This document shows positions 1-12,810 of a stretch of DNA of 64,000 nucleotides, piece after piece. The translations under genes and the position numbers were made by a program. The notes beneath the pieces are model-generated. The model had not been told where the DNA came from, searched no databases, and worked only from the letters and a program-made list of their open reading frames with translations. This DNA is from Pteria penguin (lineage: Eukaryota; Mollusca; Bivalvia; Pterioida; Pteriidae): positions 9,375,430-9,439,429 of the forward strand of contig CM068581.1 in NCBI GenBank assembly GCA_035048485.1. Direction: 5' to 3'. The first letter of the stretch is position 1. Each line of letters opens with the position of its first letter.

Positions 1-407
1 CATTATCAAATAACTAAAAAACATTACACTTTTCTGCATTGAGATTACTAAGTCCAAAAAAATGTCGAAAAAACATCAAAAATTTGATTTCGGAATGGAA
101 CCAAAAATAACAACACTTCTTCACACATCTGTCTAGATCATTCCTCTGCATTCGGTTTGTCTCTGTATGGCCCCGGTGTGAAGAAAAAGTTTGTTAAAGG
201 GGGGTACCCTATGTGACCTACTTTTGCCTGTGGTGGCGCCACCTGTTGATGGATCAGGATGAGAAACAACAACACTTGTAGTGGACCATGAGTACTTCAT
301 GCATACCAAGTTTCATCAAATTCTGTTCAGCTGTTCTGAAGAAATCGAAAATGTGAAAAGTTAACGACGGACGACAGACAGACAGATGTACAGACTTCGG
401 ACAAAAC
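1..407 (+). repeat. Partial pearl/Helentron-like dispersed repeat (3' part of a core module)
   Basis: This is the same module found at 4,380-4,700, 5,220-5,500 and 5,750-6,130. Shared landmarks are TTGATTTCGGAATGGAACC, a GGGTACCCT palindrome, GGTGGCGCCACCTGTTGATG, and a closing GACGGACGACAGACAGAC microsatellite followed by TTGATCACAATA. The left end is cut by the window, and the 3' hairpin seen in the full copies is missing or decayed here. It should lie in a downstream intron of CNK. Confidence 0.7.
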
Positions 408-665
408 TTGATCACAATAAAAAAGTACTACAGTCAAACTTCAATAACTCGAACATCAAAAACTCGAAAACACTGGAAACATGAAGTCATCCTTTGGTCC
501 CAAGAACATTTCGAATATTTTAATGTTATTTGCCTTCTCAAACTCAAACTTCTAAAACTCGAATACCCCCGAAAACTCAAAGTTATTTTCAAGTCCCAAT
601 GACAAATTTGTATTTAATTTCACCTTCGAAAACTCGAAGCATTTTGCCATCAGAAACTCGAAGCA
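408..665. repeat. Low-complexity stretch rich in ACTCGAA
   Basis: The motif AACTCGAA or a close variant recurs about ten times at irregular spacing (for example AATAACTCGAACATC and AAACTCGAAAACAC). It directly follows the microsatellite end of the preceding repeat. A 64-codon frame runs across it, but its composition follows the repeated motif and has no protein-like features, so I do not treat it as coding. Confidence 0.5.
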
Positions 666-1312
666 AGTAACATTTACATGTACTATCTTAATGACGGCTC
701 AAGAATTAATGCAAGTGATACACTTGGAACCAGTTTTCAGTACTTAACAGTATGAGATGGGACATACATCCTTGATTTCTTGTATGTACCGATAAATAGT
801 CATTAATCGTCTGCAAATCTGCTGATGCAGAGCTTTTCACAACTGACGCACCATTTTTGCTGGTATTCAATCTGAGCATTTATTATATGATTTATTTAGA
901 ACAATTTCACACTGTTGTTTATCGGTTTAAACAGTATTTACATCTATATAAATTAAACATGATAAATCCTGAATAATTTTCATATAATACAAAGCTAAAT
1001 ATTCTACAGAATGGTCAAATAGCATTTTTCAGAAAGTTCTCAAACAATGGGTAAAATGAGGGTTAAACCCAAATCTGACTACTTTCACTTTCTATTACCC
1101 ATGTGTATGAAGTTACTGAATGAGTATATACATGTGTTTTTCCAAGAACTAAAAGTGTAAAATATGATCTTTTTCATAGTGTATGATACTATGATTGTGT
1201 ATTATTATGGTAATGATGTCACGTATCAGAGGCACATCATCCACTTCTGGATGATTGTTTAAGGCAAATGCAACCATATATGTATGTACATATACATGTA
1301 CTCTCAACTCTT
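666..1312. other. AT-rich intronic or intergenic sequence, nothing recognised
   Basis: No exon with matching splice signals, no tandem repeat and no terminal inverted repeats were seen on either strand. A short ATGTATGTACATATACATGTA run near 1,280 is ordinary alternating purine-pyrimidine sequence. Confidence 0.5.
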
Positions 1313-1324
1313 AATACAAATTAA

Positions 1325-1598
1325 GCCGGCGTGGCCTAGTGGTGTCACGCTCGCCTCCTGTTCGGGACGCCGGGGTTCAATCCCACTCTGGTCATGCCCA
1401 TGTCTTGCCTTTCAGATGAGACAGTAGAAACTGTGGCCCCGTGTCGGGGGTATGCATGGTATGTTAAAGATCCCTCACTGCTTCGGGTGGATCCGTTGCA
1501 AAGGTCAAAATTTGTATGCCCCGCATCAGGCAGATGCCGTCACCATATAGGAGAAATATTCGTGGTGTGACGTTAAACAAAAATCAATCAATCAACTA
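1325..1598 (+). mobile_element. tRNA-derived SINE, V-SINE-like, with target-site duplication
   Basis: The head carries a pol III A box (GGCGTGGCCTAGTGGT) and B box (GGGTTCAATCCC, read here as GGGGTTCAATCCC) at tRNA spacing. A conserved central body follows and ends in GTGTGACGTTAAAC, then an (ATCA)n tail. The element is flanked by a 12-bp duplication, AATACAAATTAA at 1,313-1,324 and AATACAGATTAA at 1,599-1,610, with one mismatch. The 3' GACGTTAAAC box is typical of mollusc V-SINE families such as RUDI; family naming is from memory. Confidence 0.85.
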
Positions 1599-1630
1599 AA
1601 TACAGATTAATCAGTGTAAAGTCATCTTTA

Positions 1631-2350
1631 AACAAGAGGAACTAATTGGCCTATATATAGCTCATCTAATCACCTTCAGCACATGTGAAACTTACAAAGT
1701 ATCAAAATGTTCTCTAATGAGAGTGCTGTTTTTCAGAAATTTTATTTCAACATTGAACCAAAAATATCACCACATCACTCTATGACACTCTCATACATTT
1801 GGTTATTTATTCTAACTGACTTATTTAAAATTTCTCTTTACCAAGATGGTACCTATCCAGATCTAATTTGCCACACCATGACAATTATTTTATTAAAATC
1901 TGATCAACTACACAAAATTAATGCATTATAAGCAACATACCATTAGACAAAGAAAATACCTGAAAATTTGCAAAAAAGACAATAGCTGAAAAAGAAGAAA
2001 ATATGTTCAAAATTTGATTTCAGAACAGAAAAAAAAACCACAGCAACATTTTTAAAGACCTTTTCAGATCAATCTGTTGCTATTGCATTTGACTTTTATC
2101 ACCTATGCAGCCAGTTTGAAAAACAGTTTGTCAAAGGAGGGTACCCTCTAGAGCCTATCTGGCCCTGGATCCATACTTTGACTGATCTGGCTCAAAAAAA
2201 CAGCAACAATTTTAAGCGACATCCCTATTAAGTTTCAACAAAATTTCTTAAACAGTTCTGAAGGAGAAGTTGAAAATGCTAAACAAAAGATAGACAGATA
2301 GACGACAGATGCACTACTATGACTTATGCCTTTGGCTCAAGTGACCTTTA
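1631..2350 (+). repeat. Diverged copy of the AACAAGAG dispersed repeat
   Basis: It opens with AACAAGAGGAACTAATTGGC, a decayed form of the 5' end at 3,590. It then holds a core module (TTGATTTCAGAACAG, GTTTGTCAAAGGAGGG, GTACCCTCTAGAGCC), a GATAGACAGATAGACGACAG microsatellite and the remains of a 3' end (CCTTTGGCTCAAGTGACC). It is about 0.7 kb and much older than the two full copies. Confidence 0.65.
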
Positions 2351-3589
2351 AACATCCAGATAATATACACATATAAATGTATTACTGTGGTATTTGTTTA
2401 CAACAAAAGCATACATTACCTGACAGTTGACTCTGGTGGAGTATTACCCCCAAAAGTTACAGACTTGCCACCAAGATTTTTCTGAAAATCATTCAGATAG
2501 TATATGCATCATTGCCCAAACACAAATGACTATTTTACAAAAGTTTACACATTATTATTATTATTTATACTATTATTCATTAACAATTATTCACTTGATA
2601 CTTCAAGATACTTAATTACAATTTTTCCTTTTAGGAAACTGTATAATAATTATACCAGTACCATTGCTATTAACATGAAATCTAAATCATTTATATTATA
2701 ATATTACATGTGTATATATAAAATTTTAACTGATTCCATGATTTATAAAGATTTTGTCTTGATGAAGATATAAACTGATAAAGATTGATTGCTATTAACA
2801 ACAGAAAATATAGATTTTTCTTGTTGCTGTTGCAAATGTCGAGCATAAATTAGTTGCTATTGACTACAGAGGCTATATATTTCTTGTGCTGGTATTGACA
2901 ACAGAGAGCATGAACAAAAAGCTGTTGACAACAGAGAGTATAAATTGGTCACTATTGCCAACAAAGTTGTAATTTCTTGTTGTTGACAGGAGAGAGTATA
3001 AATTAGGTACTGTTGTTATAATATGAAAGTTCATGCAGGTGCCAAAGGTTATTCCACCCAAAATGTCTTAAATAAAAATACAATGTATACTTAACAATCA
3101 GAATTTTATTTCATACTCTGAACATTTAAAGTATGACATAGTTAAAACATAGCTTTACTTCAAACTTCTGATTCTCATAAAAACATCAAATTTAAAACCA
3201 CTTGATGCCTTAATGTTTAATAATGTTTGATACTGAATTTCAATGAAAGTTTGAGATAAACTTTTCATTATGTAATTAAAAAGTCAGGCAAAGCAAAATG
3301 AATAGTAATACTCTAAGCAAAACATGTTTACCTCCTATAAGAATAACTGTGTAATAAGCAAATTAAGCATATCTTACTGCTATGTTTTACACAAATAATA
3401 ACAGAACTTGCTATGAAAAGAGTGAGTGCCCTTCAATAAGACTGCATAACAAGTTAAGAAACTACGTTGTCTGCAAAGTTTTAACAATAGCAAAGCCTAG
3501 ATTGCAAAATAAGCTGATTGCTTAATTTCAGGATAGCAACTTTCAATTTTGACCAAAATAACATTTAATCAAGGGCAATAACATTTTTA
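2351..3589. other. AT-rich sequence with a degenerate GTTGACAACAGAGAG repeat
   Basis: Between about 2,780 and 3,030 a loose motif close to TTGACAACAGAGAGTATAAA recurs five or six times at uneven spacing. The rest is AT-rich. No CNK PH-domain exon is recognisable on the minus strand, and the short open frames here look like chance. Confidence 0.45.
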
Positions 3590-6164
3590 AACAAGAGGCC
3601 CAAGTGGGCCTATATCGCTCACCTGAGTACCTATATTATCAGTCATGCATGAAGGAAGAATTCATTTATTTTTGCATTAATGTGACTAAGTCAACACAGA
3701 TGTTGAAAATATGTCAAATTTTATTTCAGGCTAGAATAAAAAACAACACTTTTTTGCACATCCATTCAGGTGATTTTGATATTAAGCATTTCCTTTATCT
3801 CTGCAAGAAGTCATTCAGGGCAACAAGTTAGTCATTTTCTTTAGGTGGGGCCTTTTGTTGACTGATTTCAAGTCTGGGTCATGAACAACAATTCTTTCAA
3901 ATATTGTCCAGATCTAACTTAAAATGGCCTAATTTCATATGTTGAGTGTTGAGAAACATCTAAAAACTTATTTAGATGTGTAAAGAAATGAAAAAAAAAT
4001 TTTGACCACAGCTGGATTTGAACCGCTACTCTCCATATTTCAATTACCAAGTGGTATATGTACTATTGTGAGAACTGCTTTTTAGACATGGTGGCATTAT
4101 CTGTTAACCAATTTGGATGAAATTTACCAAATTGATAGAGGACTTTTAGTACTTCATGTATTCCATGTTTCATTAAAATCTTTCATGTGGTATAACAGCA
4201 GAAGTGAAAAATGTGATTGAATTGTTCCTATACACCCTCATTTGGAAGTCTTAAAAAATTCATAGAAAATCCAAAAATTGAGATATTGACAAAATTCTTT
4301 CAAAGTAACAATCCTTACCATAATAATGATCACAATAGTCCATAAGAAATCATCATTATCAATTAACTAGGAAATATGACACTTTTTTCTGCATTGAATC
4401 ACCAAGTCCAAAGAAATGTCGAAAAAAATTCTAAAATTTGATTTTGGAAGGGAACCAAAATGACAATACATCTTCACTCATCCCTCTAGATCATTTCTAT
4501 GCATTCTGTTTGTCTCTGTATACAGCCCGTATGAAAAAGAATATTGTTAAACGAGGGAACTCTTTTGTGACCTACTCTTGACTATGGTGGCGCCACCTGT
4601 AAAGAGGTCTGGACGAAAACAACAGAATTTGAAGAGGATCATAAGTGACTTATTTCTACCAAGATTTATTAAAATCCTTCAAACAGTTTTGTAGAAAAAG
4701 TTTAAAATGTGAAAAATGGCCAACCCCCCCCTTTTTTTTTTGGAAGTCTTAAACGTAAAATTCCTAATTTCATATGTTGAGTGTTGAGAAACATCTAAAA
4801 ACTTATTTAGATGTGTAAAAAAAAAAAAAAATTTTTTTGACCACAGCTGGATTTGAACCGCTACTCTCCATATTTCAATTACCAAGTGGTATATGTACCA
4901 TTGTGAGACCTACTTTTAGACATGGTGGCATTATCTGTAACCAATTTGGATGATCCGCACAAAAAACAAAATCTTTGAAAAGGACTATGAGTACTTGCAT
5001 CCTACCCAGTTTTATCACAATCCTTCAAGTTGTTCTGTAGATCAAGTTGAAGATATGAAAAATTGTCCCCCCCCCCCTTTTCTTGGAAGTCTTAAAAAAT
5101 TCATAAAAAATTCAAAAATCGAGATATTGAAAAAATTCCTTCACACCAGCATTCCTTACCATAGAAATGATTAAATGAAACCAAATGAATGCATCAATGT
5201 TTACTAAAAGAAAATAATAACTCTTTAATGCATTAAAATAACAAAGTCCAAAATAAAAATGAAAAAACGTCAAAAATTTGATTTCGGAATGGAACCAAAA
5301 ATATCAACACTTCTTCCCATATGCCTCTATCTCATTCCTATGCAGTCGGTTTGTTGCTGTATGCACCCGATCTGAATAAGAAGTTTGTCAAAGGAGGGTA
5401 CCCTCTGTGACCTACTTTTGTCTGTGGTGGTGCCACCTGTTCATGGATCCTGACAAAGCTGACCACATTTGTCGGGGACCTTGAGTATTTGATGCATGCC
5501 AAGTTTCATTGAATTCCAGCAAGTGGTTCCGAAGAAAAAGTTCAAACTGTGAAATGTTTACACCAATTATCCCACCCCCCCCCCCCCCCCTTTTTCTTGA
5601 AAGTCTTAAAAAATTCATAAAAAATCCAAAACATAAAATATTGAAAAATTTTCTTCGCAGTAGTATTTCTTACCATCAAAATGATCAAATTAAACCAAAT
5701 TAATGCATCAATGTTTACTAAAAGAAAAAAATACCTCTTTTCTGCATTAAAATTACCAAGTACTAAAAAACGTCAAAAAAACGTCAAAAATTTGATTTCG
5801 GAATGGAACCAAAAATAACAACACTTCTTCACACATCCCTCTAGATCTTTCCTATGCATTTGGTTTGTCTCTGTATGCCCCCGGTCTGAAGAAGAAGTTT
5901 GTCAAAGGAGGGTACCCTCTTTGACCTACTTTTGCCTGTGGTGGCGCCACCTATTGATGAATCTGGACGAAAAACAACAACACTTGTAGGGGACCATGAG
6001 TACTACATGTTTATCAAGTTTCATCAAATTCTGTTAAGTGGTTCTGGAGAAGAAGTCGAAAATGTGAAAAGTTAACGACGGACGACGGACGACAGACGAC
6101 GGACGGACGACGGACGGTGATTGATCACAATAGCTCACCTGAGCCAAAGGCTCAGGTGAGCTAA
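3590..6164 (+). mobile_element. Pearl/Helentron-like non-autonomous element, copy 1
   Basis: The 5' end is AACAAGAG followed by the palindrome GGCCCAAGTGGGCC and the subterminal motif GCTCACCTGAG. The body has three to four diverged modules of roughly 0.4-0.6 kb with landmarks TTGATTTCGGAATGGAACC, GTACCCTC and GGTGGCGCCACCTG, separated by poly-C and poly-A tracts. A GACGGACGAC microsatellite at 6,075-6,117 precedes a 3' hairpin, GCTCACCTGAGCC / GGCTCAGGTGAGC, followed by CTAA. The 3' hairpin arm repeats the 5' motif. Tandem core plus microsatellite plus 3' hairpin matches what is described for bivalve pearl elements and Helentron-associated HINEs. No transposase or Rep/helicase is encoded. 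A near-identical copy lies at 30,025. Confidence 0.75.
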
Positions 6165-6253
6165 AAATGCTGCAAAAGATGAATTTCATCAGAAAGACTT
6201 CTAGTAAAACATACACATTCAGTTTGACATGAATGTTTCACATAATAACTGAA

Positions 6254-8157
6254 AACAAGAGTTGTCATAAGAGAGCAAAGTTTGTCCGATTGTGGCAACT
6301 ATAAGATATAATTCCCCTTTTCCAACAAAGAATAAACTGAAAGGCACCCATGTATTAAAACATTATAACCAAATACAACATAGTACAAATGTCAAGATAA
6401 ATGCCACTAAATCTAGTGTGCCAAATGTAATTGACTGTTATACTGAATTTATATGATGAAAAGTAAGAGGTAAGAAGTTCAAGGTAAATGTCAGCAGATA
6501 AAAAAATCATGGAACTAAATGCAAACTCTGATCCTGAGGAATCTATAAGTGAAATTTAAAAAACCTCTCGTACAGTTAAAATTATTTTGCCTAGGTTAAA
6601 GATTATGAAAAGTAGGTCAAAACCTAAATTCAAGGTCACCAGTTCAAAAGCCATGAAATTAAATGAAAGCTCTGATCTTGAGGAATCAACACAAGAAATA
6701 TGAAAGTCCTAACTCTTACAATCAAAAGATATAGCCCAGATTAAGGATTCTGAAAAGTAGGTCAAAATCTAAAGTCAAGATACCTAAATCAAAAGCCATG
6801 AAACCAAATGAAACTCTGATCCTGGGGATAACTATGTTAGAAAAATGAAAGCCCTTTTACACAATTCAAAGGTATTGCATCAGGTAAAAGTTTTTGATAA
6901 GTAGGCCAAAGTCCAATGTCATAACCCTAAAGGCACTTCCAGTCATAACAAATCTAAATGTACAATATATAAGTCCTATTCCTTATAGTTCAAAGGATAT
7001 AAGCTAGGTTAATGTTTTTGAAAAATAGGTCAAAATGCAAGATCAAGGTCATTATGTCAAAAGCTATTGTACTAAATGAGAATTTTGGTCAAAGCCCTAT
7101 TCCTTATGCTAAAACAAGGGAAAAGCCAAATTAAAGTTTTGAAAAGTAGATCAAAGTCCTGGTCAATTTCACTACATAAAATGCCATGACCTAAATGAAC
7201 ATTAGGAATCTATATACAAGGTGAAGGTCACTAGACAAAATGTTATGAGCCTATGAGTTATGAGCTATGGCCTTGGGGAATTTATAAGTGAAATATCATA
7301 GCCCTGTCCCTACTGGTTCAAAAGAAATTGACCAGGTTAATGTTTTACCTACAGACACAGCATCTTATGACAGATACGACATTCGCTATAAATACTTCGT
7401 ACAAGCAAGCTTAAAATCTGGAATACTGATTAATTTTATCTGAGGACAATTATTTGTGTAAAATATGATCAATGGCAACATAGGTAAATTTTCTACATAT
7501 GACCTCATTCTGAACACATATAAGTTTCATTTTATATCTTAAAGCACACCTGAAAAATATCCTGAATTCTGATTTTCATCATTGTGCAATAACTCTTGTA
7601 AAATAGTGTCAACTGCAAAGAAGTCAAACTTTGTATGTAGGACCTCATACTTATCTTACACACTAAGTTTCATTTCAAAATCTCAAAGCACAAGAGAAAA
7701 CTTCCAGGATCAATGGCCTCAATGGACAATGAATGAACAATGCTATAATATAATACATCCCATCTTACAACAGATGCATAAAAATCAAAATAAAAATGAA
7801 GTCCAAAGTGGAATCAGTATTCAATGATTATACAATATACAAGCAGTTTTATAAGGACAGAAAACTTATTTTATTGGAAATTTCTATAAGCATTTAATGT
7901 GTCAAGCAAAATCTGAAGCTGCCATTCTTACATAGCACATACTGCTCCTCTCTGCTAAGACTTAAATATGTAGAAATCTCAACTGAATCTGTTAGTTGAT
8001 TAATAACTATAAAAGTTAGATTAGTCACTATCTTGTTCAATTACTAATAGTTTAAAGTATTTGTAAAAAAGTTAAGTTTTTATTAGCCAAAAATTAAATA
8101 AAGTGTGTAGTTTTTTTTTTATTATTTTCTACGTTTTGAAGTCCTACTTTTACTTAC
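6254..8157. repeat. Degenerate 'AAAGTAGGTCAAA' dispersed repeat and unassigned sequence
   Basis: AACAAGAGTTGTCATAAGAG at 6,254 is a 5' end related to that at 43,247. From there to about 7,360, loose units of 100-130 bp recur with the phrases GAAAAGTAGGTCAAA, AAGGTCAC and AAAAGCCATGAA. From 7,360 to 8,100 two poor copies of a phrase like AAGTTTCATTT...ATCTCAAAGCAC are seen. No terminal hairpin was found. This lies in the CNK intron after exon 10, and no further exon is visible. Confidence 0.55.
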
Positions 8158-8930
8158 CACATCGGCTGCTGTTAAAGAATCTATTTTCCTAATAGACACC
8201 AATTGAGGTTCACTTTTGGTTTTGATATGCATAGCAACAGAGGATGCAGCAGGTGAGACCCTTCTCTGGTGGTCTATATAAGAAGCATGCAGTTCTCTGT
8301 GTGCAGAGACATGTGAACAAGCATGCATGTTTTTGTCTGCACTAACCCGAATTTTCTGAGGAGACTGCGTTTCCACAGGGTCAGGGGCCTCATAATCTGA
8401 CCCACAATGACTATCATCATCATGCTCAGATTGGAGAGAAGTCAGTTGTGAATTTGGAATGCTTGTTTCAGTAACTGAAGCATTTAAACGGTCTTCTTGT
8501 GAGACAGGAGGCATTTCATAAGTTAAATTCTCTTTGGGTTTATCTGGTAAAGACTCAGGTTTAGCAGTTGGATCTTGATCAGATTCTTCAGTTTTGGTTT
8601 CACAAGAGTAAGTGTTATGGCTTCCCATTGTAGCATCTGTAGTTTCTTCATTACCTGGGGGGGTTACATCCTCTATTGCATCATCTGTACTACTTTCAAA
8701 TGCTACAATATTTGGATTTTGGAATTGTGATGGTACTTCAAGTAAATCTTTGCCCTGACTAGTATAGTCCTGGAATCCTCTGTCACTTTGTTCTTGAACA
8801 CGAGGGACTGGTTTCTTGACAGTGAATTCTAAAGATTGTGGACTACATTTTGTTGCCTTATTGTCTTGCCTCTTTAACCCATTGCTACTTCCCTTTGGAG
8901 CTCCATTCAGTTTTTGCAAGGTATCTTCAC
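8158..8930 (-). CDS. CNK: CNK exon 10: disordered linker ahead of the PH domain
   Basis: This exon of 773 nt encodes 257 codons (about residues 448-704). It starts after the acceptor TATTAAG and ends at a consensus donor GTAAGT inside GATGTGGTAAGT. Unspliced reading would stop 12 codons later, which supports the splice. The sequence is polar, rich in S, T, E, D, P and Q, with no fold motif, as expected for the CNK linker. Its last residues (RKIDSLTAAD) sit where vertebrate CNKSR2 has RRISCKDLG, immediately before the PH domain, so the next exon should open the PH domain. No such exon is visible to the left, so the gene leaves the window. The incoming phase (two bases completing Gly) matches exon 9 exactly. 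Confidence 0.85.
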
Positions 8931-8974
8931 CTTAATATTTCAACAAAACATCGTCTACTAAATACATTATTAAT

Positions 8975-10105
8975 TAGTATGTACAAGGTATGATCAAAAA
9001 GTTCACAGCCCGATAGTGTTTTTAAACAATAAATAAGCATAAAACCACACTCAAACCATTATTCGATCAAACTGAACGTTTTTGGTAGAGAGAGTAGTAT
9101 TTCAAGCTTTTGATTTCGCTGTTTAAAGTTGAATGGTTAGTCTAACTGCCAAAATGGAGAATACTGAAGTTAAAGCAGTGATTAAGTATCTATGTAAGAA
9201 GGGGATGAATTCCAAGAAAATTTATGGACTTCATGAAAATCGTTGGGAAGGAGTCACCTTCTTATAGCACTGTTAAAAAATGGGGTGCTGAATTAAGTAG
9301 GGGAGGAAGAGCATTAAAGATGATGAAGGGTCTGGGCATCCAAGGAAACTTACACTGACGAAAACTCTTGTCCTGTAAGATAGAAAGCAAAACTTCAGAG
9401 ATATAGCCATAGAAGTTGGCATAAGTTATGGGGCTATTCAATCCATTTGTTAACTTTTAACTGAAAATCAAAAGAAACACAGGTATGATGTTTCTTTGCA
9501 TCTTTTGTCTCACTATGAGGATGATCCCTAGAATTTTATGGGTCAAATTGTCACTCAGGATGAAACTTGGGTTCATCATTTTGATCCTGAATCTTAGAAA
9601 TATAGCATGCAATGGATTCACTCTGGCTCACCCCTCCTAAAAGATTCAAATGAGTTTCCTCAGCTGGGAAAGCCATGGCCTCTATCTTTCGGGGCAATCG
9701 AGGAACAATCATGACTGGTTTTTTAAAGCTGCGTGATAAATGGTGCATACTATGCAAATGAGATTATAAGAGGTTGTGTCAGAAGATTTTGAGAAAGAAG
9801 AGAGGAAAGCTAACCAGAGACGTTCTGCTCTGGCAGGATAATGCACCTGCTCACATTTCCTAAGTTGCAATGATGTCTGTGACAGAATGCCGCTTTCTTC
9901 CTCATCCACCATATTCTCAATATTTAGCCCCATTTAACTTCTATCTGTTCCTTAAACTAAACTTTTACCTATGTGGTAAGAATTTTGCTAGCAATGAAGG
10001 TATGATGAATGCTGTAAATGAGTACTTAGGGGACCACAATGAAGCTTTCTATTTCAAGAGATTCAGAAACTGGAACAGAGACAGCGAACAGGTATAGAGA
10101 TGAAG
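8975..10105 (+). pseudogene. Decayed mariner-family transposase
   Basis: Translated with several frameshifts and stops, the region reads as a Tc1/mariner transposase. An N-terminal helix-turn-helix part starts near 9,153 (MENTEVKAVIKYLCKKG, then SKKIYGLHE). The catalytic segment near 9,557 is TQDETWVHHFDPES, which contains the mariner DETWxHHxDPE signature with the first catalytic Asp. A C-terminal part ends near 10,097 (FNFYLFLKLNFYL). The upstream stretch GGTATGATCAAAAAGTTC near 8,987 may be the 5' terminal repeat; no inverted partner was found, so the 3' end seems lost. It lies antisense in CNK intron 9 and must be inactive. Confidence 0.85.
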
Positions 10106-10120
10106 TGAGATTATAGTAAA

Positions 10121-12029
10121 AACTAGAGCTTACCTGTTGCCGAGGCAACAGGGCGGGTCTTCCTCTTTAGAAAGAAAAAAAAAGAAAAATATGTAGGTAG
10201 AAAGAAGGAAAAAAAAAAAAAAAAGAAACGAGATACTGCAATGAGTATACGCATTTATTGCGGCATCATAGATATGCCGATTAGGACAAAGGAGAAGTAT
10301 ATACATAGATACATGTATATATCTCGCCGAGACACTATGTAAACACACTCATGTAATAAAAGCAGCATGAATCCAGCTACAGAAAGTAGCGTGGTGACGT
10401 AATGCGACATAGCATTAGAGAGTGTGGATAGAGAGTGTGTATTACGCATTTCAAAGGTCAAGTTAGCTGTATATATAGCACTGAGATGACTACTATAGTA
10501 AGGAGATAAAGAAACTCAAATTTAAGTAAACATACATATTGAGGGATTCCTTTATAATTGCCGATTAGATGAATTAATAATTAATCGCGAGTTACTGCGC
10601 TTTCCCCGTCTCTATAAGAGCGGCGCTGTGCGAGGTATTGAGCAAGGCAAATTTAACGCGCTCTTCTAATGTGTAATTCCGACGCTCGGAGAAGATTTGT
10701 AGATTGCGTTGTTCATCAGTAGAGTGCAAAAAATGTTATTTTTGTTTAAGAATTCGAATTCAAATTCTTTCTCATACTCTCGTTTTCATTCTGTGTTCAT
10801 ACGAAGAATAAAAAAATACATGAAAGTTTCGCAAGTAGGTTATTTTTTAAAAAGTCTTTAAATTGCTCACTTTCAAATACTGAGAAACATGTTTCATACT
10901 GAAATCGTTACGGAAAATCGTTTTGTAATACTCCGGAAACGATAGGACTAAAAATAAACAAATTTTGCAAATTACGTAATTATTTAAAAACTTTAAATTG
11001 AAATAGCGGCCAAACTAAAAGAGATAGATATTATCGGCCGATAAATTTTGTGAAGATATGAACCTAGAAAATATGATAGTTCAAATTTGGATAGTGTAGC
11101 ATTAAAAATAAGCTATATAGGTGAGAATTTAAAATTTAACTAATTGTTACGTAATCTTTTTAGAAACTTTCATTTTTAAATTTTTTTTTTACTTAAACGG
11201 GTAACGACGTCTTTGAGAGTCAATAGGAAAAATATGAAGTGTGTAGATAAATCCGTTTTTCAGAAATTGAAATTGAAAAAATCGCTAATTACGGCTCGTA
11301 TTTCTCGCTTTCCGAGGGCGGCTCTCGATAGCTTTGTCCGATAACCTAGGGAAAACGACAAATCATAGGAAGTTTTTGAAAAATAAATTTAAAAGAGTGA
11401 ACCCTTCTCATTTGCAGGATTTATTTTGGTGGCCATCCGACCAAAAATAAGCGAATGACAATGAAATAATTCTAATCACCTGATTTTAATTTTTTTTAAA
11501 TTTTCACTTTAAAATGGTATTAAAATCGTTTTAAAATCATAAAACATAGTTTGTCATGGTGAAATTGATACTCTAAATCGTTTGGTAGCATTTTTGAAAT
11601 GCTAAGACTTAAAATAAAACATTTTAAAAATTACGTAATTTTTAAATTTAAATAGCGGCTATACTATAAAAGCTATATAATCGGTGTTGGCTTCAATGTC
11701 AAGAACATACCTGTCAAAAATTAAAATGAAAAATTAAACACTCTATTTTGAATAATAAACTTGTATTTGAGAAATTAAAAAAATTTAGCACTGTTATGTA
11801 ATTTACTTAAAAATAATAATTTCTCAATTTTTTTTCTTATCAATCAATTTCCCCTGGCTCATCAAGTTAGTACAACAAATAAAAAGGTTGTTGGTCAAGC
11901 CGTTTCTAAGAAAATGGCAGTCAAAGTGCTGAGAATAATAATAATAATAATAATAATAATGAAAAAAAATAGTAAAGAAAAAACTTCACAATAACAGAAG
12001 GGTCTTCCGATGGAATCGGAAGACCCTAA
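10121..12029 (+). mobile_element. Hairpin-ended non-autonomous element, family 2
   Basis: The 5' end is AACTAGAGCTTACCTGTTGC, containing the palindrome CCTGTTGCC/GGCAACAGG, then the motif CGGGTCTTCC. The 3' end is a hairpin with 12-bp arms GGGTCTTCCGAT / ATCGGAAGACCC around GGA, followed by CTAATAATG. As in the element at 3,590, the hairpin arm repeats the 5' subterminal motif. The body is AT-rich, with repeated phrases (AATTACGTAATT, AAATAGCGGC..ACTA) and an (ATA)n tract at about 11,935-11,960. No protein is encoded. The two families share architecture, not interior sequence. Confidence 0.65.
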
Positions 12030-12084
12030 TAATGACTATTTTTTTTTAACCCTGGGTATTCCTTAGTACATTGGACCAAGAACA

Positions 12085-12810
12085 TTTTGTCATACCTCGT
12101 ATGATACGATATCAGACTTTTTGTCATACCTCGTATGATACGATATCAGACTTTTTGTCATACCTTGTACAAAACAATATCAGACTTTTTGTCATAACTT
12201 GTACGAAACAATATAAGACTTTTTGTCATATCTTGTATGATAAGATACCAGACTTTTGGTCATACCTCGTATGATACGATATCAGACTTTTCGTCATACC
12301 TTGTATGATACGATATCAGATTTTTGTCATACTTCATATGATACGATATCAGATTTTTGTCATATCTTGTATGATATGATATCAGACTATTCTTTATACC
12401 TCGTATGATATGATATCAGATTTTTGTCATACTTCGTATAATACAGTATGATATGATATCAGATTTCTGTCATACTTCATATGATACAATATCAGAATTT
12501 TTGTCATACCTTGTATGATATGATATCAGACTATTTATTATACCTAGTATGATATGATATCAGATTTTTGTCATACTTTGTATGATACAGTATGATATGA
12601 TATCAGATTTTTGTCATTCTTCGTATGATACGATATGAGACTTTTTGTCATACCTCGTATGATACGATATCAGAATTTTTGTCATACCTTGTATGATACG
12701 ATATCAGACTTTTTGTCATACCTCGTATGATACAATATCAGATTTTTGTCATACTTCGTATGATACAATATCAGACTTTTCATCATACTTTGTATAATAC
12801 AACATCAGAT
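12085..12810. repeat. 32-34-bp minisatellite (CATACCTCGTATGATACG unit)
   Basis: About 21 head-to-tail copies of a 34-bp unit running CATACCTCGTATGATACGAT then ATCAGACTTTTTGT. Units of 32-33 bp occur where the T run shortens, and some carry an inserted CAGTATGATATG. Most units contain the palindromes CGTATGATACG and GATATC. It begins about 55 bp after the hairpin-ended element, in CNK intron 9. Confidence 0.9.
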
